A stretch of 64,000 bases of DNA, from positions 124,001-188,000 of the forward strand of contig JAGXNO010000002.1 in NCBI GenBank assembly GCA_019894975.1, in the 5' to 3' direction. Below, one piece after another: positions 17,068-26,682 of this stretch (within the stretch, counting starts at the first letter, position 1; every line of letters starts with the position of its first letter). Below the pieces are notes generated by a model that saw only the letters and a list, made by a program, of their open reading frames with translations, did no database searches and was not told where the DNA came from. The stretch comes from Promethearchaeota archaeon (lineage in GTDB: Archaea > Asgardarchaeota > Lokiarchaeia > Sigyniarchaeales > SOKP01). A program made the translations under genes and the position numbers.

Positions 17068-19857
17068 ATGGTTGAATATAACTCCGAAGAAATCGAAAAG
17101 AAATGGCAGGAAAAGTGGGAAAAAGATAAAATTTTTGAAGTCAAGGTAGATCAAAAGAAAAAGAAATACTATGTATTAGAAATGTATCCATATCCCTCAG
17201 GTAAACTCCATATGGGCCATCTTAGAAATTACACTATTGGAGATTGTTATGCTCGTTTTAAAAGAATGAATGGATTTAATGTAATCTACCCGATGGGTTA
17301 TGATTCGTTTGGAATGCCGGCAGAAAATGCAGCGATAGATCACGGCATTAATCCAGAAGAGTGGACTGAAAAAAATATAGATACAATGATGAATCAGCAA
17401 AAAAGGATCGGTCTTTCATATGATTGGACAAGAGAGATATATAGTCATAATCCCAATTTTTATAAATGGGATCAGTGGTTTTTCTTACAAATGTTAGAAA
17501 AGAATTTAGCTTACAAACAAGAAAGTTATGTCAATTGGTGTCCAAAATGCGCTACTGTCATAGCTAACGAGCAGGCTCAGGGAGGAAAATGTTGGAGGTG
17601 CAATTCAGTTGTCGATCAAAAATTTTTAACACAGTGGTTCCTAAAAATTAGAGATTATGCGGAAGAATTACTCCAAGGATTAGATATTGTTGATTGGCCA
17701 GACAAAGTAAAAATAATGCAACGCAATTGGATTGGAAAATCGGAGGGAACAATTATAAAATTTCCGATTGTCGGAGAAAAAAGAACGGTTGATATTTTTA
17801 CAACGAGACCTGATACACTCTTTGGTGTAACTTTTATGGTTTTTGCTCCAGAACATCCTTGGGTTCGTGAATGGGTAACTGGAACAGAATATGAAGAGGA
17901 TTTCAAAATTTTATATGAAGAGGTAATGCATCAAGATAGGTTTGAAAGAACAGACATTGAGATTAAAAAGAAAGGCATGTTTATAGGTAAACATGCAATT
18001 AATCCAATAAATAATGAAGAAGTACCTATTTACATCGGAAATTTCGTCATTTATGAATATGGTGCTGGTGCTGTTATGGCAGTGCCCGGTCATGACCAAA
18101 GGGATTTTGAGTTTGCGAAGGAATATAACATCCCGATTAAAATTGTGATTCAACCATATGATTACGAAATAAATGAAACTAAAATGACTCGTGCTTATGA
18201 AAGCGATGGTATTCTTGCAAATTCAGAAGAATTTAATGGGATGGAAAATCGATCAGCTATTAATGCAGTAACTGAAAAACTAAATCAGAATGATATGGGG
18301 CATGCTACTATAAATTATAAGCTTAGAGATTGGGGAATTTCTAGACAACGTTATTGGGGTTGTCCAATTCCAGTAATATATTGCAAAAAATGTGGAATGG
18401 TACCTGTACCTTATAATGATTTGCCCGTATTTTTACCAAAAGATGTTTCTTTTGATGGAATAGGTAACCCCTTACAAACAAGTAAAAGTTTTGTAAATAC
18501 AAGATGTCCGAAATGTGGTAACGATGCTAAACGTGAAACTGATACTATGGATACATTTGTTGATAGTTCTTGGTATTTCTTTGCCTTTTGTGATCCCCCC
18601 TCTGTTGAAGCAAAAATTCCATATAATAAAGATATCGTAAATTATTGGGGGAATGTAGATCAGTATATTGGAGGTATAGAGCATGCAATAATGCACTTAA
18701 TTTATGCTAGATTTTTTACAAAAGTAACTAGAGATTTAGGATTACATAAATTTGATGAACCTTTTCAATCTTTGCTAACCCAAGGAATGATAAATAAAGT
18801 CCATCCATTTTGTCCTAACTGTAATGCTTTCCTTATGGAAGCTGATTTAGAAAAAATGAAGTGTAAAATATGTGGTAATACGGATCTTATCCAAAAATCT
18901 GTAAAAATGAGTAAGAGTTATGGAAATACTGTTGATCCTGGAGAAATTATCGAAAAATATGGTGCAGACGCAGCAAGATTTTTTATATTATTTGGAGCAA
19001 GCCCATCATCAGGATTAGAGTGGTCTGAAGAAGGGGTCGACTATGCTTATAGGTTCATAAAGAATACCTTTATCTTAGTTTCTGAACCTCCAGAAATTAT
19101 AAGAGAGGAGCTAAATGTAAGAGATACATTAGTTCAGTATTATATGAATAAGACTATTAAAGAATTTACAGAAAACATGAAGGATCTCGCAATAAGGAAT
19201 GCTGTGAATAATGTTATCCAATTTGCTTCAGAACTCGGGAAATATAAAAATGAAGGCGTGAATAAAGAAATCTATAAAGATTGTTTGGAAAAGTTAACAT
19301 TATTACTTCATCCTATAGCTCCTCATATGACTGAGGAAATTTGGGAAAGTTTTGGGAAAAAGGGATATTTGAGTCTTGCAACTTGGCCATCCTATAACAA
19401 AGATCTACTAAGTGAAGAATCAGATTTCAAATGGAAATTAATGAACAGTATATTAGAAGATATAAATAATATAAGGACTATAGTAAAAAAAGAAACTATT
19501 GAATCTATTTCCCTTATAATCGCTGATAGTTGGAAATTGAAGTTTTATAATACTTTAATGAAAATCCTTGAAGAAACTATAAACCAAGGAGAAGTAATGA
19601 AACAGCTAATGAAAGATAATGAATTCAAAAAACATAGCTCTCAAATAGGTAAAATTGTCAGTATAATCTTACGAAATATTGGGAAATATCCTAAATATAC
19701 ACTGTCTTCAAATGAAGAATATCAATTTTTCAGTGAAATTAAACCAATAATTGAAAGAAAGTTTAAATGTCAAGTTGAGGTCACTTTTGAGAAAGACTCA
19801 AAAGAACAAAAAGCTACCCAATCACTCCCTGGTAAACCGGCTATAGTAATTATATAA
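17068..19857 (+). CDS. leuS: Leucyl-tRNA synthetase, bacterial type
   Basis: This class I synthetase charges tRNA-Leu. The HIGH motif is HMGH (48-51) and KMSKS is at about 613-617. The zinc-like 'CPKC...CWRC' module precedes 'WPDKVKIMQRNWIGKSEG', and the editing domain follows it ('TTRPDTLFG', later 'GHDQRDFEFAKEY'). This order and the sequence 'YPSGKLHMGHLRNYTIGD' are bacterial; archaeal and eukaryotic LeuRS place the editing domain differently and read quite unlike this around HIGH. A second Cys4 knuckle (CPNC...CKIC) lies just before KMSKS. The 929 residues appear complete. Horizontal acquisition from bacteria is inferred. It is transcribed away from the lipoate cluster. Confidence 0.95.
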   Translation: MVEYNSEEIEKKWQEKWEKDKIFEVKVDQKKKKYYVLEMYPYPSGKLHMGHLRNYTIGDCYARFKRMNGFNVIYPMGYDSFGMPAENAAIDHGINPEEWTEKNIDTMMNQQKRIGLSYDWTREIYSHNPNFYKWDQWFFLQMLEKNLAYKQESYVNWCPKCATVIANEQAQGGKCWRCNSVVDQKFLTQWFLKIRDYAEELLQGLDIVDWPDKVKIMQRNWIGKSEGTIIKFPIVGEKRTVDIFTTRPDTLFGVTFMVFAPEHPWVREWVTGTEYEEDFKILYEEVMHQDRFERTDIEIKKKGMFIGKHAINPINNEEVPIYIGNFVIYEYGAGAVMAVPGHDQRDFEFAKEYNIPIKIVIQPYDYEINETKMTRAYESDGILANSEEFNGMENRSAINAVTEKLNQNDMGHATINYKLRDWGISRQRYWGCPIPVIYCKKCGMVPVPYNDLPVFLPKDVSFDGIGNPLQTSKSFVNTRCPKCGNDAKRETDTMDTFVDSSWYFFAFCDPPSVEAKIPYNKDIVNYWGNVDQYIGGIEHAIMHLIYARFFTKVTRDLGLHKFDEPFQSLLTQGMINKVHPFCPNCNAFLMEADLEKMKCKICGNTDLIQKSVKMSKSYGNTVDPGEIIEKYGADAARFFILFGASPSSGLEWSEEGVDYAYRFIKNTFILVSEPPEIIREELNVRDTLVQYYMNKTIKEFTENMKDLAIRNAVNNVIQFASELGKYKNEGVNKEIYKDCLEKLTLLLHPIAPHMTEEIWESFGKKGYLSLATWPSYNKDLLSEESDFKWKLMNSILEDINNIRTIVKKETIESISLIIADSWKLKFYNTLMKILEETINQGEVMKQLMKDNEFKKHSSQIGKIVSIILRNIGKYPKYTLSSNEEYQFFSEIKPIIERKFKCQVEVTFEKDSKEQKATQSLPGKPAIVII

Positions 19858-20005
19858 TAATACTTTATTTCTCGGTACTAATTTGTTTTCAGGTGTATTT
19901 TATTAATTTAAGATTAAACAAATTATTTTTATACCTAAAACATTAAATCAAATTAAATATGGGTTTAATTAAATCTAAGCAAAATTATATGGTGTCGGTA
20001 TACAC

Positions 20006-20875
20006 ATGACAATATATGAACTTAGTATCATTTCAACGACAGGTTTCCCATATTATAATGCTGTAATTAATCCCGTACCTGAAGGTGTAAAAATTTTCCT
20101 TAGATTTTTTGATTTCTCTAAAGATAAATCTTTACTTCATGATCAATTAGATCCTGATTCAAAATTCGATCTAACTGCAGGGTTAATATCAGCATTATTT
20201 GAATTTGCAAGAAACATCGATAAAAAAATTGAAAGATTAGAATTTAAAGCAAAAAAAGCAAATGAAGCACCTAAAAAAAGTAAAAATGAGAACCCATTTG
20301 AAGGAGATGTGTTAATTACCACCCAGACTGAATCTTTTTTATTACATAAATCGGTAAAAGAAAAGATAAAACTAATCTATAATAACTTTATTAACATTAA
20401 AACCCCCCTTGACTCTGCGGATTCAATAATAGAAAATGAAGAAAAGAGAATAATTGATATCTTAACTGATTCCAAAGCAAGAAAGCATATTACAGACCAT
20501 CAAAGTGAAATTAAACGTGCAGCAAATGGTTTCTTAAGCGAAATGAAAGAATACGGGTTATGGGGTATATGTTTAACATCTTTCGATCTCTCTCCAATTA
20601 TTGCTTACGGCAAGAAATATTCTCTAATTGATATTAATGAAATCTTAAGACGCATTGGGTTTATACCAGATATTATTCCCTTAGAGTGGATTTATAGAAC
20701 TTCATTTCTCTCTGATAAACAAATTCAAGTGTGTATTATAAAATCAGGTGTAGGAATTACAGTTGAAGAATCTCTATTTGAACCATATTTTTATCTGCTT
20801 TTTGCAGATCCACAAAGTTATTTTGGGGAATTCCCAGAAAAATTAACAATCGCATTTAACAACATACTAGGATGA
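20006..20875 (+). CDS. Uncharacterised protein, possibly longin-like
   Basis: I do not recognise this 289-residue protein. The first 110 residues start 'IYELSIISTTGFPYYNAVI', then a helical stretch ('LTAGLISALFEFARNIDKKI') and an alternating beta segment, a pattern compatible with a longin or roadblock-like fold. A Lys-rich linker near residues 85-100 and a helical middle follow. The last 105 residues form a second alpha/beta part. There is no signal peptide or membrane helix. A TATA-like sequence is present upstream. Longin-type proteins partner small GTPases in Asgard archaea, but this assignment is tentative. Confidence 0.6.
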   Translation: MTIYELSIISTTGFPYYNAVINPVPEGVKIFLRFFDFSKDKSLLHDQLDPDSKFDLTAGLISALFEFARNIDKKIERLEFKAKKANEAPKKSKNENPFEGDVLITTQTESFLLHKSVKEKIKLIYNNFINIKTPLDSADSIIENEEKRIIDILTDSKARKHITDHQSEIKRAANGFLSEMKEYGLWGICLTSFDLSPIIAYGKKYSLIDINEILRRIGFIPDIIPLEWIYRTSFLSDKQIQVCIIKSGVGITVEESLFEPYFYLLFADPQSYFGEFPEKLTIAFNNILG

Positions 20876-20946
20876 AATTAATTCATTCTTAAGTCAATAG
20901 AAAATTTGACTATATTTTGGTTAAATTTAGTTCTAAAAATAATGTT

Positions 20947-21717
20947 CTAATTAATTGTCTTTTCAGCAGCATTTATTATATGAGCTAATGAATCTGCTTG
21001 AAGTGAAGCACCTCCTACCAAACCACCGTCAATATTCGCTTTTCTAAATAGATCTTCAGCATTGGTAGGTTTAATCGATCCACCATATTGAATCCTTATC
21101 GAGTTGGCTGCTTCCTTATCAAATTTTTGTCTTAAAGTTTCGCGTATGTAAATATGAATTTCCTCGGCTTGTTCTGGAGTAGCTGTTTTCCCTGTACCTA
21201 TTGCCCAAATTGGTTCGTATGCAATCACTGTCTTTATAATCTCTTCTTTATCAAGATCCTTAAAAGTTCCATCTATTTGAGATTTAATTACCTCTTTAGT
21301 TCTACCAGATTCTCTTTCTTCTAAATGTTCCCCAATACAAACTATAGGTTTTAAACCAACCTGCAAGGCTTTCTTTAATTTTCTATTAATCAAATCATCT
21401 GATTCATTGAAAATATTTCTTCTTTCGCTGTGCCCTAGAATCACATATTCCACACCTATTTCTTTTAAAAAATTTGGTGAAATTTCCCCTGTAAATGCAC
21501 CAGTTTCTTCATAATACATGTTTTGAGCTCCGAGTTTTATGTTAGTCTTCTTTACAATATTAAAAGTCTCTATTAAACTAGTAAATGGAGGAGCGATCAT
21601 AACCTCAACATTATCACTCTTTTTTATTAAAGGAATTAATGCTTTAAGCATCTCCTTAGATTCATTTGGGGTACCTCTATTCATTTTCCAATTTCCCCCA
21701 ATTATTGGTATTCTCAT
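20947..21717 (-). CDS. tpiA: Triosephosphate isomerase, bacterial-length type
   Basis: TIM interconverts dihydroxyacetone phosphate and glyceraldehyde 3-phosphate. 'GNWKMN' carries the catalytic lysine, 'ILGHSERR' the histidine and 'AYEPIWAIGTGKTA' the glutamate plus mobile loop. 'IQYGGSIKPTNA' and 'DGGLVGGASL' bind phosphate. At 256 residues it matches bacterial and eukaryotic enzymes; typical archaeal TIM is shorter, about 225 residues. It stands alone, convergent to the unknown gene upstream. Its product, glyceraldehyde 3-phosphate, feeds the transketolase and transaldolase encoded further along the window. Confidence 0.95.
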   Translation of the reverse strand: MRIPIIGGNWKMNRGTPNESKEMLKALIPLIKKSDNVEVMIAPPFTSLIETFNIVKKTNIKLGAQNMYYEETGAFTGEISPNFLKEIGVEYVILGHSERRNIFNESDDLINRKLKKALQVGLKPIVCIGEHLEERESGRTKEVIKSQIDGTFKDLDKEEIIKTVIAYEPIWAIGTGKTATPEQAEEIHIYIRETLRQKFDKEAANSIRIQYGGSIKPTNAEDLFRKANIDGGLVGGASLQADSLAHIINAAEKTIN

Positions 21718-21842
21718 TTTAATGTGCCTTAAATCTTATTTAAGTAGTATAATTTATGGATATAATTCAATTAAGGTTTAGAAACTATAAATTTCTAACG
21801 TAAAATGCAAAAAAAATAAAATCAAAAAGAAGAGAAATAACC

Positions 21843-22346
21843 TTACTCCGCTTTTGGGAGTTTTTCAGGTAAATGTGTTGCTTCTAAAAGCTTTTTTACT
21901 TCTTCTATATCGGGGGCCATTATTGCAGGCAAACCTAATTGAGTGCGTCTCCTTTCTATAGCAGGTTGCATTGGGATTGCTTTACCATGTTCCAAAACAG
22001 TCGATGCTTGACCTGTATAATGAGCTGGTGCTTCTCCTCGTTCTACACTCATATTTTTTAATAGTGTAAAAATCTCAGTAAGTTCGACTTTTTGAGGGCA
22101 TACCTCGTCACAAGTATCACATACAGTACATCCCCAAATATTAAAAGCATTTTCTGGTCCAAATATTTTTTCTTTTAATCCTAATAAAGCATCAAGAATC
22201 AATCTTCTCGGATTATATCTACCCTCTGTTACTTGTGCCACAGGGCACGCACCACTACATGTAGCACACTGGTAACAATATGCTAGCGTATTACCAATAT
22301 CATGACTAAGGATTTGGTTTCTGAATTCAAAATCTATAGTTGCCAT
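21843..22346 (-). CDS. hdrC: Heterodisulfide reductase subunit C-like iron-sulphur protein
   Basis: Two [4Fe-4S] ferredoxin-type motifs are present: CX2CX2CX3C at Cys24, 27, 30 and 34, and again at Cys73, 76, 79 and 83. The rest ('YNPRRLILDALLG') is typical of HdrC, which passes electrons between HdrA and the disulphide-reducing HdrB. No hdrA or hdrB is adjacent, so this is an orphan copy. It is divergent from a thioredoxin gene across 241 bases. A role in thiol/disulphide electron transfer is inferred from that neighbour. Confidence 0.9.
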   Translation of the reverse strand: MATIDFEFRNQILSHDIGNTLAYCYQCATCSGACPVAQVTEGRYNPRRLILDALLGLKEKIFGPENAFNIWGCTVCDTCDEVCPQKVELTEIFTLLKNMSVERGEAPAHYTGQASTVLEHGKAIPMQPAIERRRTQLGLPAIMAPDIEEVKKLLEATHLPEKLPKAE

Positions 22347-22587
22347 ATCAATAATTCAGTTTATCTTAATATTAGGTAGTATAACTCATTGTCGATTTTA
22401 AAATTATTTCTTTTAATTTTCAATTTTTAAATTAGATATTATTATACAATTCAAAATTCTTTAAGTTAGGCAATACATGTTTAAATTTTTAAATTGTAAA
22501 TGAAATTAATAAAAGCGATTAAATATTTGATCTCCCAATAAAATACAACATAAACAAATTAGCTAAATACTCAAAAATGTAATTATT

Positions 22588-22944
22588 ATGACAAATATCG
22601 AAGAATTAAAAGAATTTGGACTCGATGTCCCCGATACCATGAAAGAAGGTAAGGTTATACTCGATGTCTATACAACTTGGTGCGGGCCTTGTAAATTCCT
22701 TAGCCCAATTCTGGAAAAACTAAAGATTGAGGGTTTAATCAAACTAATAAAAGAGGACCTTGACAAGAATAGACCTCTAGGCGAACGATTCAATGTTACC
22801 GCTATTCCCACCTTAATTTTCTTCAATAATGGTGAACTCTTGAACCACCCAATAGAGGTACAAGGCCAAATGTTGGTGAAAAATGGATTGATGGTTGGGG
22901 CCGCCGGCGAAACCGTCCTTCGGGAAATAGTAGCCGCAATGTAA
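22588..22944 (+). CDS. Thioredoxin-like protein
   Basis: The active site is WCGPC (Cys32 and Cys35) and the cis-proline loop is 'TAIPTL' near residue 74. Length is 118 residues, with no signal peptide, so it is a cytoplasmic thiol-disulphide reductant. The 3' quarter of the gene is more GC-rich than its surroundings. It faces hdrC divergently, which suggests shared redox regulation. The C-terminal segment 'QGQMLVKNGLMVGAAGE' is somewhat unlike canonical thioredoxin, so this could be a specialised subfamily. Confidence 0.9.
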   Translation: MTNIEELKEFGLDVPDTMKEGKVILDVYTTWCGPCKFLSPILEKLKIEGLIKLIKEDLDKNRPLGERFNVTAIPTLIFFNNGELLNHPIEVQGQMLVKNGLMVGAAGETVLREIVAAM

Positions 22945-23219
22945 TATCTAATAAAATAGGACGATTTTTTTATAAATTCATCTGATTAAGCACACATCTT
23001 TGATGGGATTTCTTAATGAAATCCAAAAATTCTTTTTCTTTATTAAATAATTTCAATATTAATCTGAGAAAAATGCAAATTTAGATAATCCTCATAAAAA
23101 CGAATTATCTGATTATACATTTGACAATCATACAAATAATCTATTAATTGAATTAAAAATTTTTTATTTAATGAAATTTTTTCAATACTAAACTTAATTT
23201 AAGAAAGTAAAATAGGACT
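22945..23219. other. Intergenic region with no recognised gene
   Basis: These 275 AT-rich bases separate the thioredoxin from the V4R genes. No ORF, tRNA or strong hairpin is visible. The last part presumably holds the promoter of the V4R operon. Confidence 0.5.
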
Positions 23220-23732
23220 ATGAATTTTTCGAGGAAAGAATTAATAGAATCAGATGCAACAATGAACCAGATGAGAAATGCCATTTATGAGTTAGCTCGT
23301 ATTATGGAGAAAAATGGAATATCAGATTTAAAAAACAAATTACGCGGGATGGGAAAAGAAATGGGTAAAACTTTTCCTAACTATTGGAAACCAACTGAGA
23401 CAGTTACCTTGTCTAATATAAAGGATGTAATTACTACCATTTATCAAAAAATTTTGAATAGTTCTATTTCGATTGAGATAGATGAATCGAAGAATATAAT
23501 AAAAGTGCGAGATCAAAATTGCGCTCTTTGTAAATATCATTATGATGATATAGAAATTGCCGGATGTGAAATTATTATAGGAATGGTTTCTGAGATTATT
23601 TCTCATATAAGTAAAGAATCTAATGATGCTTCAGAGTTTTCTTTCGAACCATTTGAAATTTTAGAATCTCGAGCATTTGGAAATAAAACATGTATTCAAG
23701 TATATAAATATAAAGTAAAAATGAGGGGCTAA
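23220..23732 (+). CDS. V4R/TRAPP (Bet3)-like domain protein
   Basis: The 170-residue protein has a helical first half and a C-terminal alpha/beta part with 'CALCKYH', 'AGCEIIIGMVSEII' and 'GNKTCIQVYKYK'. That order (Cys pair, Gly/Glu helix, final Cys-containing strand) recalls V4R domains and TRAPP Bet3 subunits, which Asgard genomes are known to encode. It is divergent, so the call is moderate. It ends two bases before the next V4R-like gene; the pair is one operon and may form a heterodimer as TRAPP subunits do. Confidence 0.6.
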   Translation: MNFSRKELIESDATMNQMRNAIYELARIMEKNGISDLKNKLRGMGKEMGKTFPNYWKPTETVTLSNIKDVITTIYQKILNSSISIEIDESKNIIKVRDQNCALCKYHYDDIEIAGCEIIIGMVSEIISHISKESNDASEFSFEPFEILESRAFGNKTCIQVYKYKVKMRG

Positions 23733-23734
23733 AA

Positions 23735-25204
23735 ATGGGAGCATTTCAGTGGTTAATGAAAAAAATTACAAAAGTTTTTGGCCGGTCTACTAATGCTTTA
23801 TTCTATACATTACTTTATAGGGAAATTCTTAAGGAAATTAATGAAATTTCTAAGAATGAAGAAGATAGCCTAGTTATACTTAGAGAGATCGGAAGAAGAG
23901 CGGGTTATGAATCCTGTGAACGTCATTCTAACATCTTTAAATTTATGCCAGGATCTCCTCAAAAAATTTTAGATTACTTTGAGATTCTATGGGTCATTGT
24001 ATTTGGAACGGAGTTAGATGATTATTCTTATGAAGAAATTCCTAAAGAAGGTAAATATAATGATTACGTTATGAAAATCAGTAAATGCCCAGTTTGTGCA
24101 GGGTATGGTCAAGATAAGGAAGATTCATTTGATTTCAATAAAATTAGATCAGAATCAGTTGAAGGTTTAGCTTGTGGACTTTGCGGAATGCTAGAAAGTG
24201 TCGCTAATTACATTTTAAAGATAAAAAGGAATGATTATCGTATTGAAATAGTTGAACAAGCCTGTATAGCAAGAGGAGGAGATTGTTTACAATTCATTTG
24301 TAAGATCCATGATTATAAAGAATGGCAAGAACTTATGGATTCAAGAGTAAAAAGAAGAAATGCTCTAGGAATAAATCTTGGTGAGAGTTTAGAAGAGGAA
24401 GAGATCATCCAAGAAACTAAACTTGATATTATTGACAAACTCCAAGACGTTATATCAATTGATAAATTAGAGGAATACCTTGACGAGCCATTAGAAACTA
24501 TAAAGGAAAAAGTTTCTGACATTATAAGAGATAAGTTGAATATGGAACCTGACCACTTTTTTGATTACTTCCGGAATTATGAGGAGGATATGATTAAAAT
24601 TATTGGCTATTTAGGTATTCACCTCTTAAATGAGTATGGGGGATTGCTTGAAAAAGCCCTCAAGAATGAGTGGTTAGCAAAAGTTTTTGGATATATTTTT
24701 AGACAACTTAAAGAAATGACCTTACTTTTTATCCCACTTGATGTAATCCGAGATTATAATGAATTGCTTGTTAGTTTTCTTGATGGTTTGGCTCCCGTAG
24801 AAATGGTGGATAATGTAAAACAATTCACCGGAAGAGATACAATAAACTTCCTTTTTGAAGGAGCTCAGATGGCCCTTGAAAACTTAGGTATTGAGTTCTC
24901 CGAATTAAAAGAGAATGTGTGGGAAGAATTAAAGAAAGAAAGGGAAGATGATTTAATTCCTTCCGAAACAACAACAATTGATAAAACTCGGGAAAGTATC
25001 CCTCAAATTATAAGCATTGTCCAAGAAATATTGATGATCTTTAATGATATACTTACCTTACCAATTAGAGTTTTAATCTCTGAAAGTCATTATGGGTTAA
25101 AAACAGCAATCAATTCTGTTGTCTCTGAAGAAGAGGGCCTTTATGGGTCAATAAAGGAGCGTTTTGATAATATATTTGACCACATCGAAGAAATAAGAAA
25201 ATAA
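23735..25204 (+). CDS. V4R/TRAPP-like domain protein with long helical C-terminal region
   Basis: Residues 1-195 are a recognisable V4R/Bet3-like domain: 'REIGRRAGYESCERH', 'CPVCAGYG', 'GLACGLCGMLESVANY' and the terminal 'EQACIARGGDCLQFIC'. The remaining 290 residues are acidic and mostly helical, with no membrane span and no family I recognise. Bet3-type domains bind hydrophobic ligands or serve as subunits of GTPase-activating TRAPP complexes. Its partner is probably the smaller V4R-like protein encoded two bases upstream. The gene is convergent with the unknown helical gene at 25225. Confidence 0.7.
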   Translation: MGAFQWLMKKITKVFGRSTNALFYTLLYREILKEINEISKNEEDSLVILREIGRRAGYESCERHSNIFKFMPGSPQKILDYFEILWVIVFGTELDDYSYEEIPKEGKYNDYVMKISKCPVCAGYGQDKEDSFDFNKIRSESVEGLACGLCGMLESVANYILKIKRNDYRIEIVEQACIARGGDCLQFICKIHDYKEWQELMDSRVKRRNALGINLGESLEEEEIIQETKLDIIDKLQDVISIDKLEEYLDEPLETIKEKVSDIIRDKLNMEPDHFFDYFRNYEEDMIKIIGYLGIHLLNEYGGLLEKALKNEWLAKVFGYIFRQLKEMTLLFIPLDVIRDYNELLVSFLDGLAPVEMVDNVKQFTGRDTINFLFEGAQMALENLGIEFSELKENVWEELKKEREDDLIPSETTTIDKTRESIPQIISIVQEILMIFNDILTLPIRVLISESHYGLKTAINSVVSEEEGLYGSIKERFDNIFDHIEEIRK

Positions 25205-25224
25205 ATTTTTACAAATTTTTTGAA

Positions 25225-26643
25225 TTAACCTCTTTCTTTAATATAAAAATAGTACATCTGATCTACTACATATTGCCAGAAAAATCTTTCTCTTAGAACA
25301 TCATAATGAGATTTTCCTTTTAGACTCGTCAATTTGGCTATATCTTCAGATTTAATTTTCCCCTCCTTAACTAAATCCATTCGAGCCATAAATTGATCTT
25401 TTAGCTTGATATTCCTTAAAATAAGAGAAATTGCCTTCGAAATCTTACTGATTATTTCCTGTAATTCAATACTATCATCTTGTCGAAAAACATCAATTTG
25501 ACCTAAGAAATCCTTAACTCTAACCAAAATTTGATTCTTATCATAATAGCCAATTTTTTTATCTGGATTAAGATTTTCAGACAAATAAAAGATAATCTTC
25601 TCTATAATCTGTTCATTAATATTAAAACTTGATAATTCTTTCGTTAGCTTACCTAAAAACTTTCTCTTTAAATATTGTTTAAATTTAATTATGATGGCTT
25701 CAGTTTCTTTTTGATCAGAACATATTTCAATAATTTCTCCTTTTGGGGTTGAATATGTAAAACCAAATCCCTGTGGTCCCAATCCTCCAAGGAGAACCAT
25801 GGAAATACTAAAAAACTTGTAAAGCTTTCCCCCTGAAATATTATCTATGTTTTTTAAAATATTTTCTGGTGAAATAAAATGCATTTTTTGAGCAAATTCT
25901 ATACTAATCCTCTCAAGATCATAATTTAACACGGGATAAGGAATTTTTATGTACATATATTTATCTTCCTTATAGTTCAAATGAACACTATCTTTATCAG
26001 GTTTGTTTATAGAGGAAAAATAATGTTCCTTGAATTTTTCCATGAACTCTCGTGCAGAACTTAAGTATCTTACACTTAGGCCATAAATGGTATACTGATT
26101 AAAAAAGTGGTTTTTAACATTATACATAAAACTATCTCTATCTGGGAAATATTCATTTGTAACCTCCTTGAGATAATTATAAAGAATTTTTGGAAATTCT
26201 AAATACACATAATTAATTAGCGAGTCTGATACTCTTCCAAACAAATCGGTAAGATTATTTAAAAAATGCGCATCCTGTTTGATTAAATTTATTGCCTTCA
26301 ATTCTTCTGGACTTATTTCCTTTGTTAAAAGTCCATATTCATTACAGGCTCTTATAATATCAATTTGGTCTCCTAAAGCAGAAATATGATATTCATTTAC
26401 AATTCTTTTAGTACAATTTAGAAGTAGTTCTGAAATATATTCAAATCGCTGGGGGATTTTATTTATATCTATAAAAATATCAAAATCCACGGATTTGTCA
26501 AATAAATTTTTGAAATTATTAAAATCACCCACTTCGAGATACGTTGCTAATCCATGATAATATTTTTTTTCAAGAGCACTTTTATCTTTTGAAACTGAAA
26601 AAATTACTTTGAGTTGCTCTAAAAAATCATCTGAATGCTTCAT
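25225..26643 (-). CDS. Uncharacterised helical protein next to the Roadblock gene
   Basis: I do not recognise this 472-residue protein. It is cytoplasmic (no signal or membrane helix) and largely alpha-helical. One hydrophobic, glycine-rich patch occurs near residues 278-300 ('SISMVLLGGLGPQGFGFTY'). It follows the Roadblock gene by 39 bases on the same strand, so the two are probably co-transcribed. It converges with the V4R operon. Context suggests a partner of small-GTPase regulators, but no sequence motif proves it. Confidence 0.6.
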   Translation of the reverse strand: MKHSDDFLEQLKVIFSVSKDKSALEKKYYHGLATYLEVGDFNNFKNLFDKSVDFDIFIDINKIPQRFEYISELLLNCTKRIVNEYHISALGDQIDIIRACNEYGLLTKEISPEELKAINLIKQDAHFLNNLTDLFGRVSDSLINYVYLEFPKILYNYLKEVTNEYFPDRDSFMYNVKNHFFNQYTIYGLSVRYLSSAREFMEKFKEHYFSSINKPDKDSVHLNYKEDKYMYIKIPYPVLNYDLERISIEFAQKMHFISPENILKNIDNISGGKLYKFFSISMVLLGGLGPQGFGFTYSTPKGEIIEICSDQKETEAIIIKFKQYLKRKFLGKLTKELSSFNINEQIIEKIIFYLSENLNPDKKIGYYDKNQILVRVKDFLGQIDVFRQDDSIELQEIISKISKAISLILRNIKLKDQFMARMDLVKEGKIKSEDIAKLTSLKGKSHYDVLRERFFWQYVVDQMYYFYIKERG

Positions 26644-26682
26644 AAAACTAATGATTACGAATTTGTTAAATCGTAAGATATA

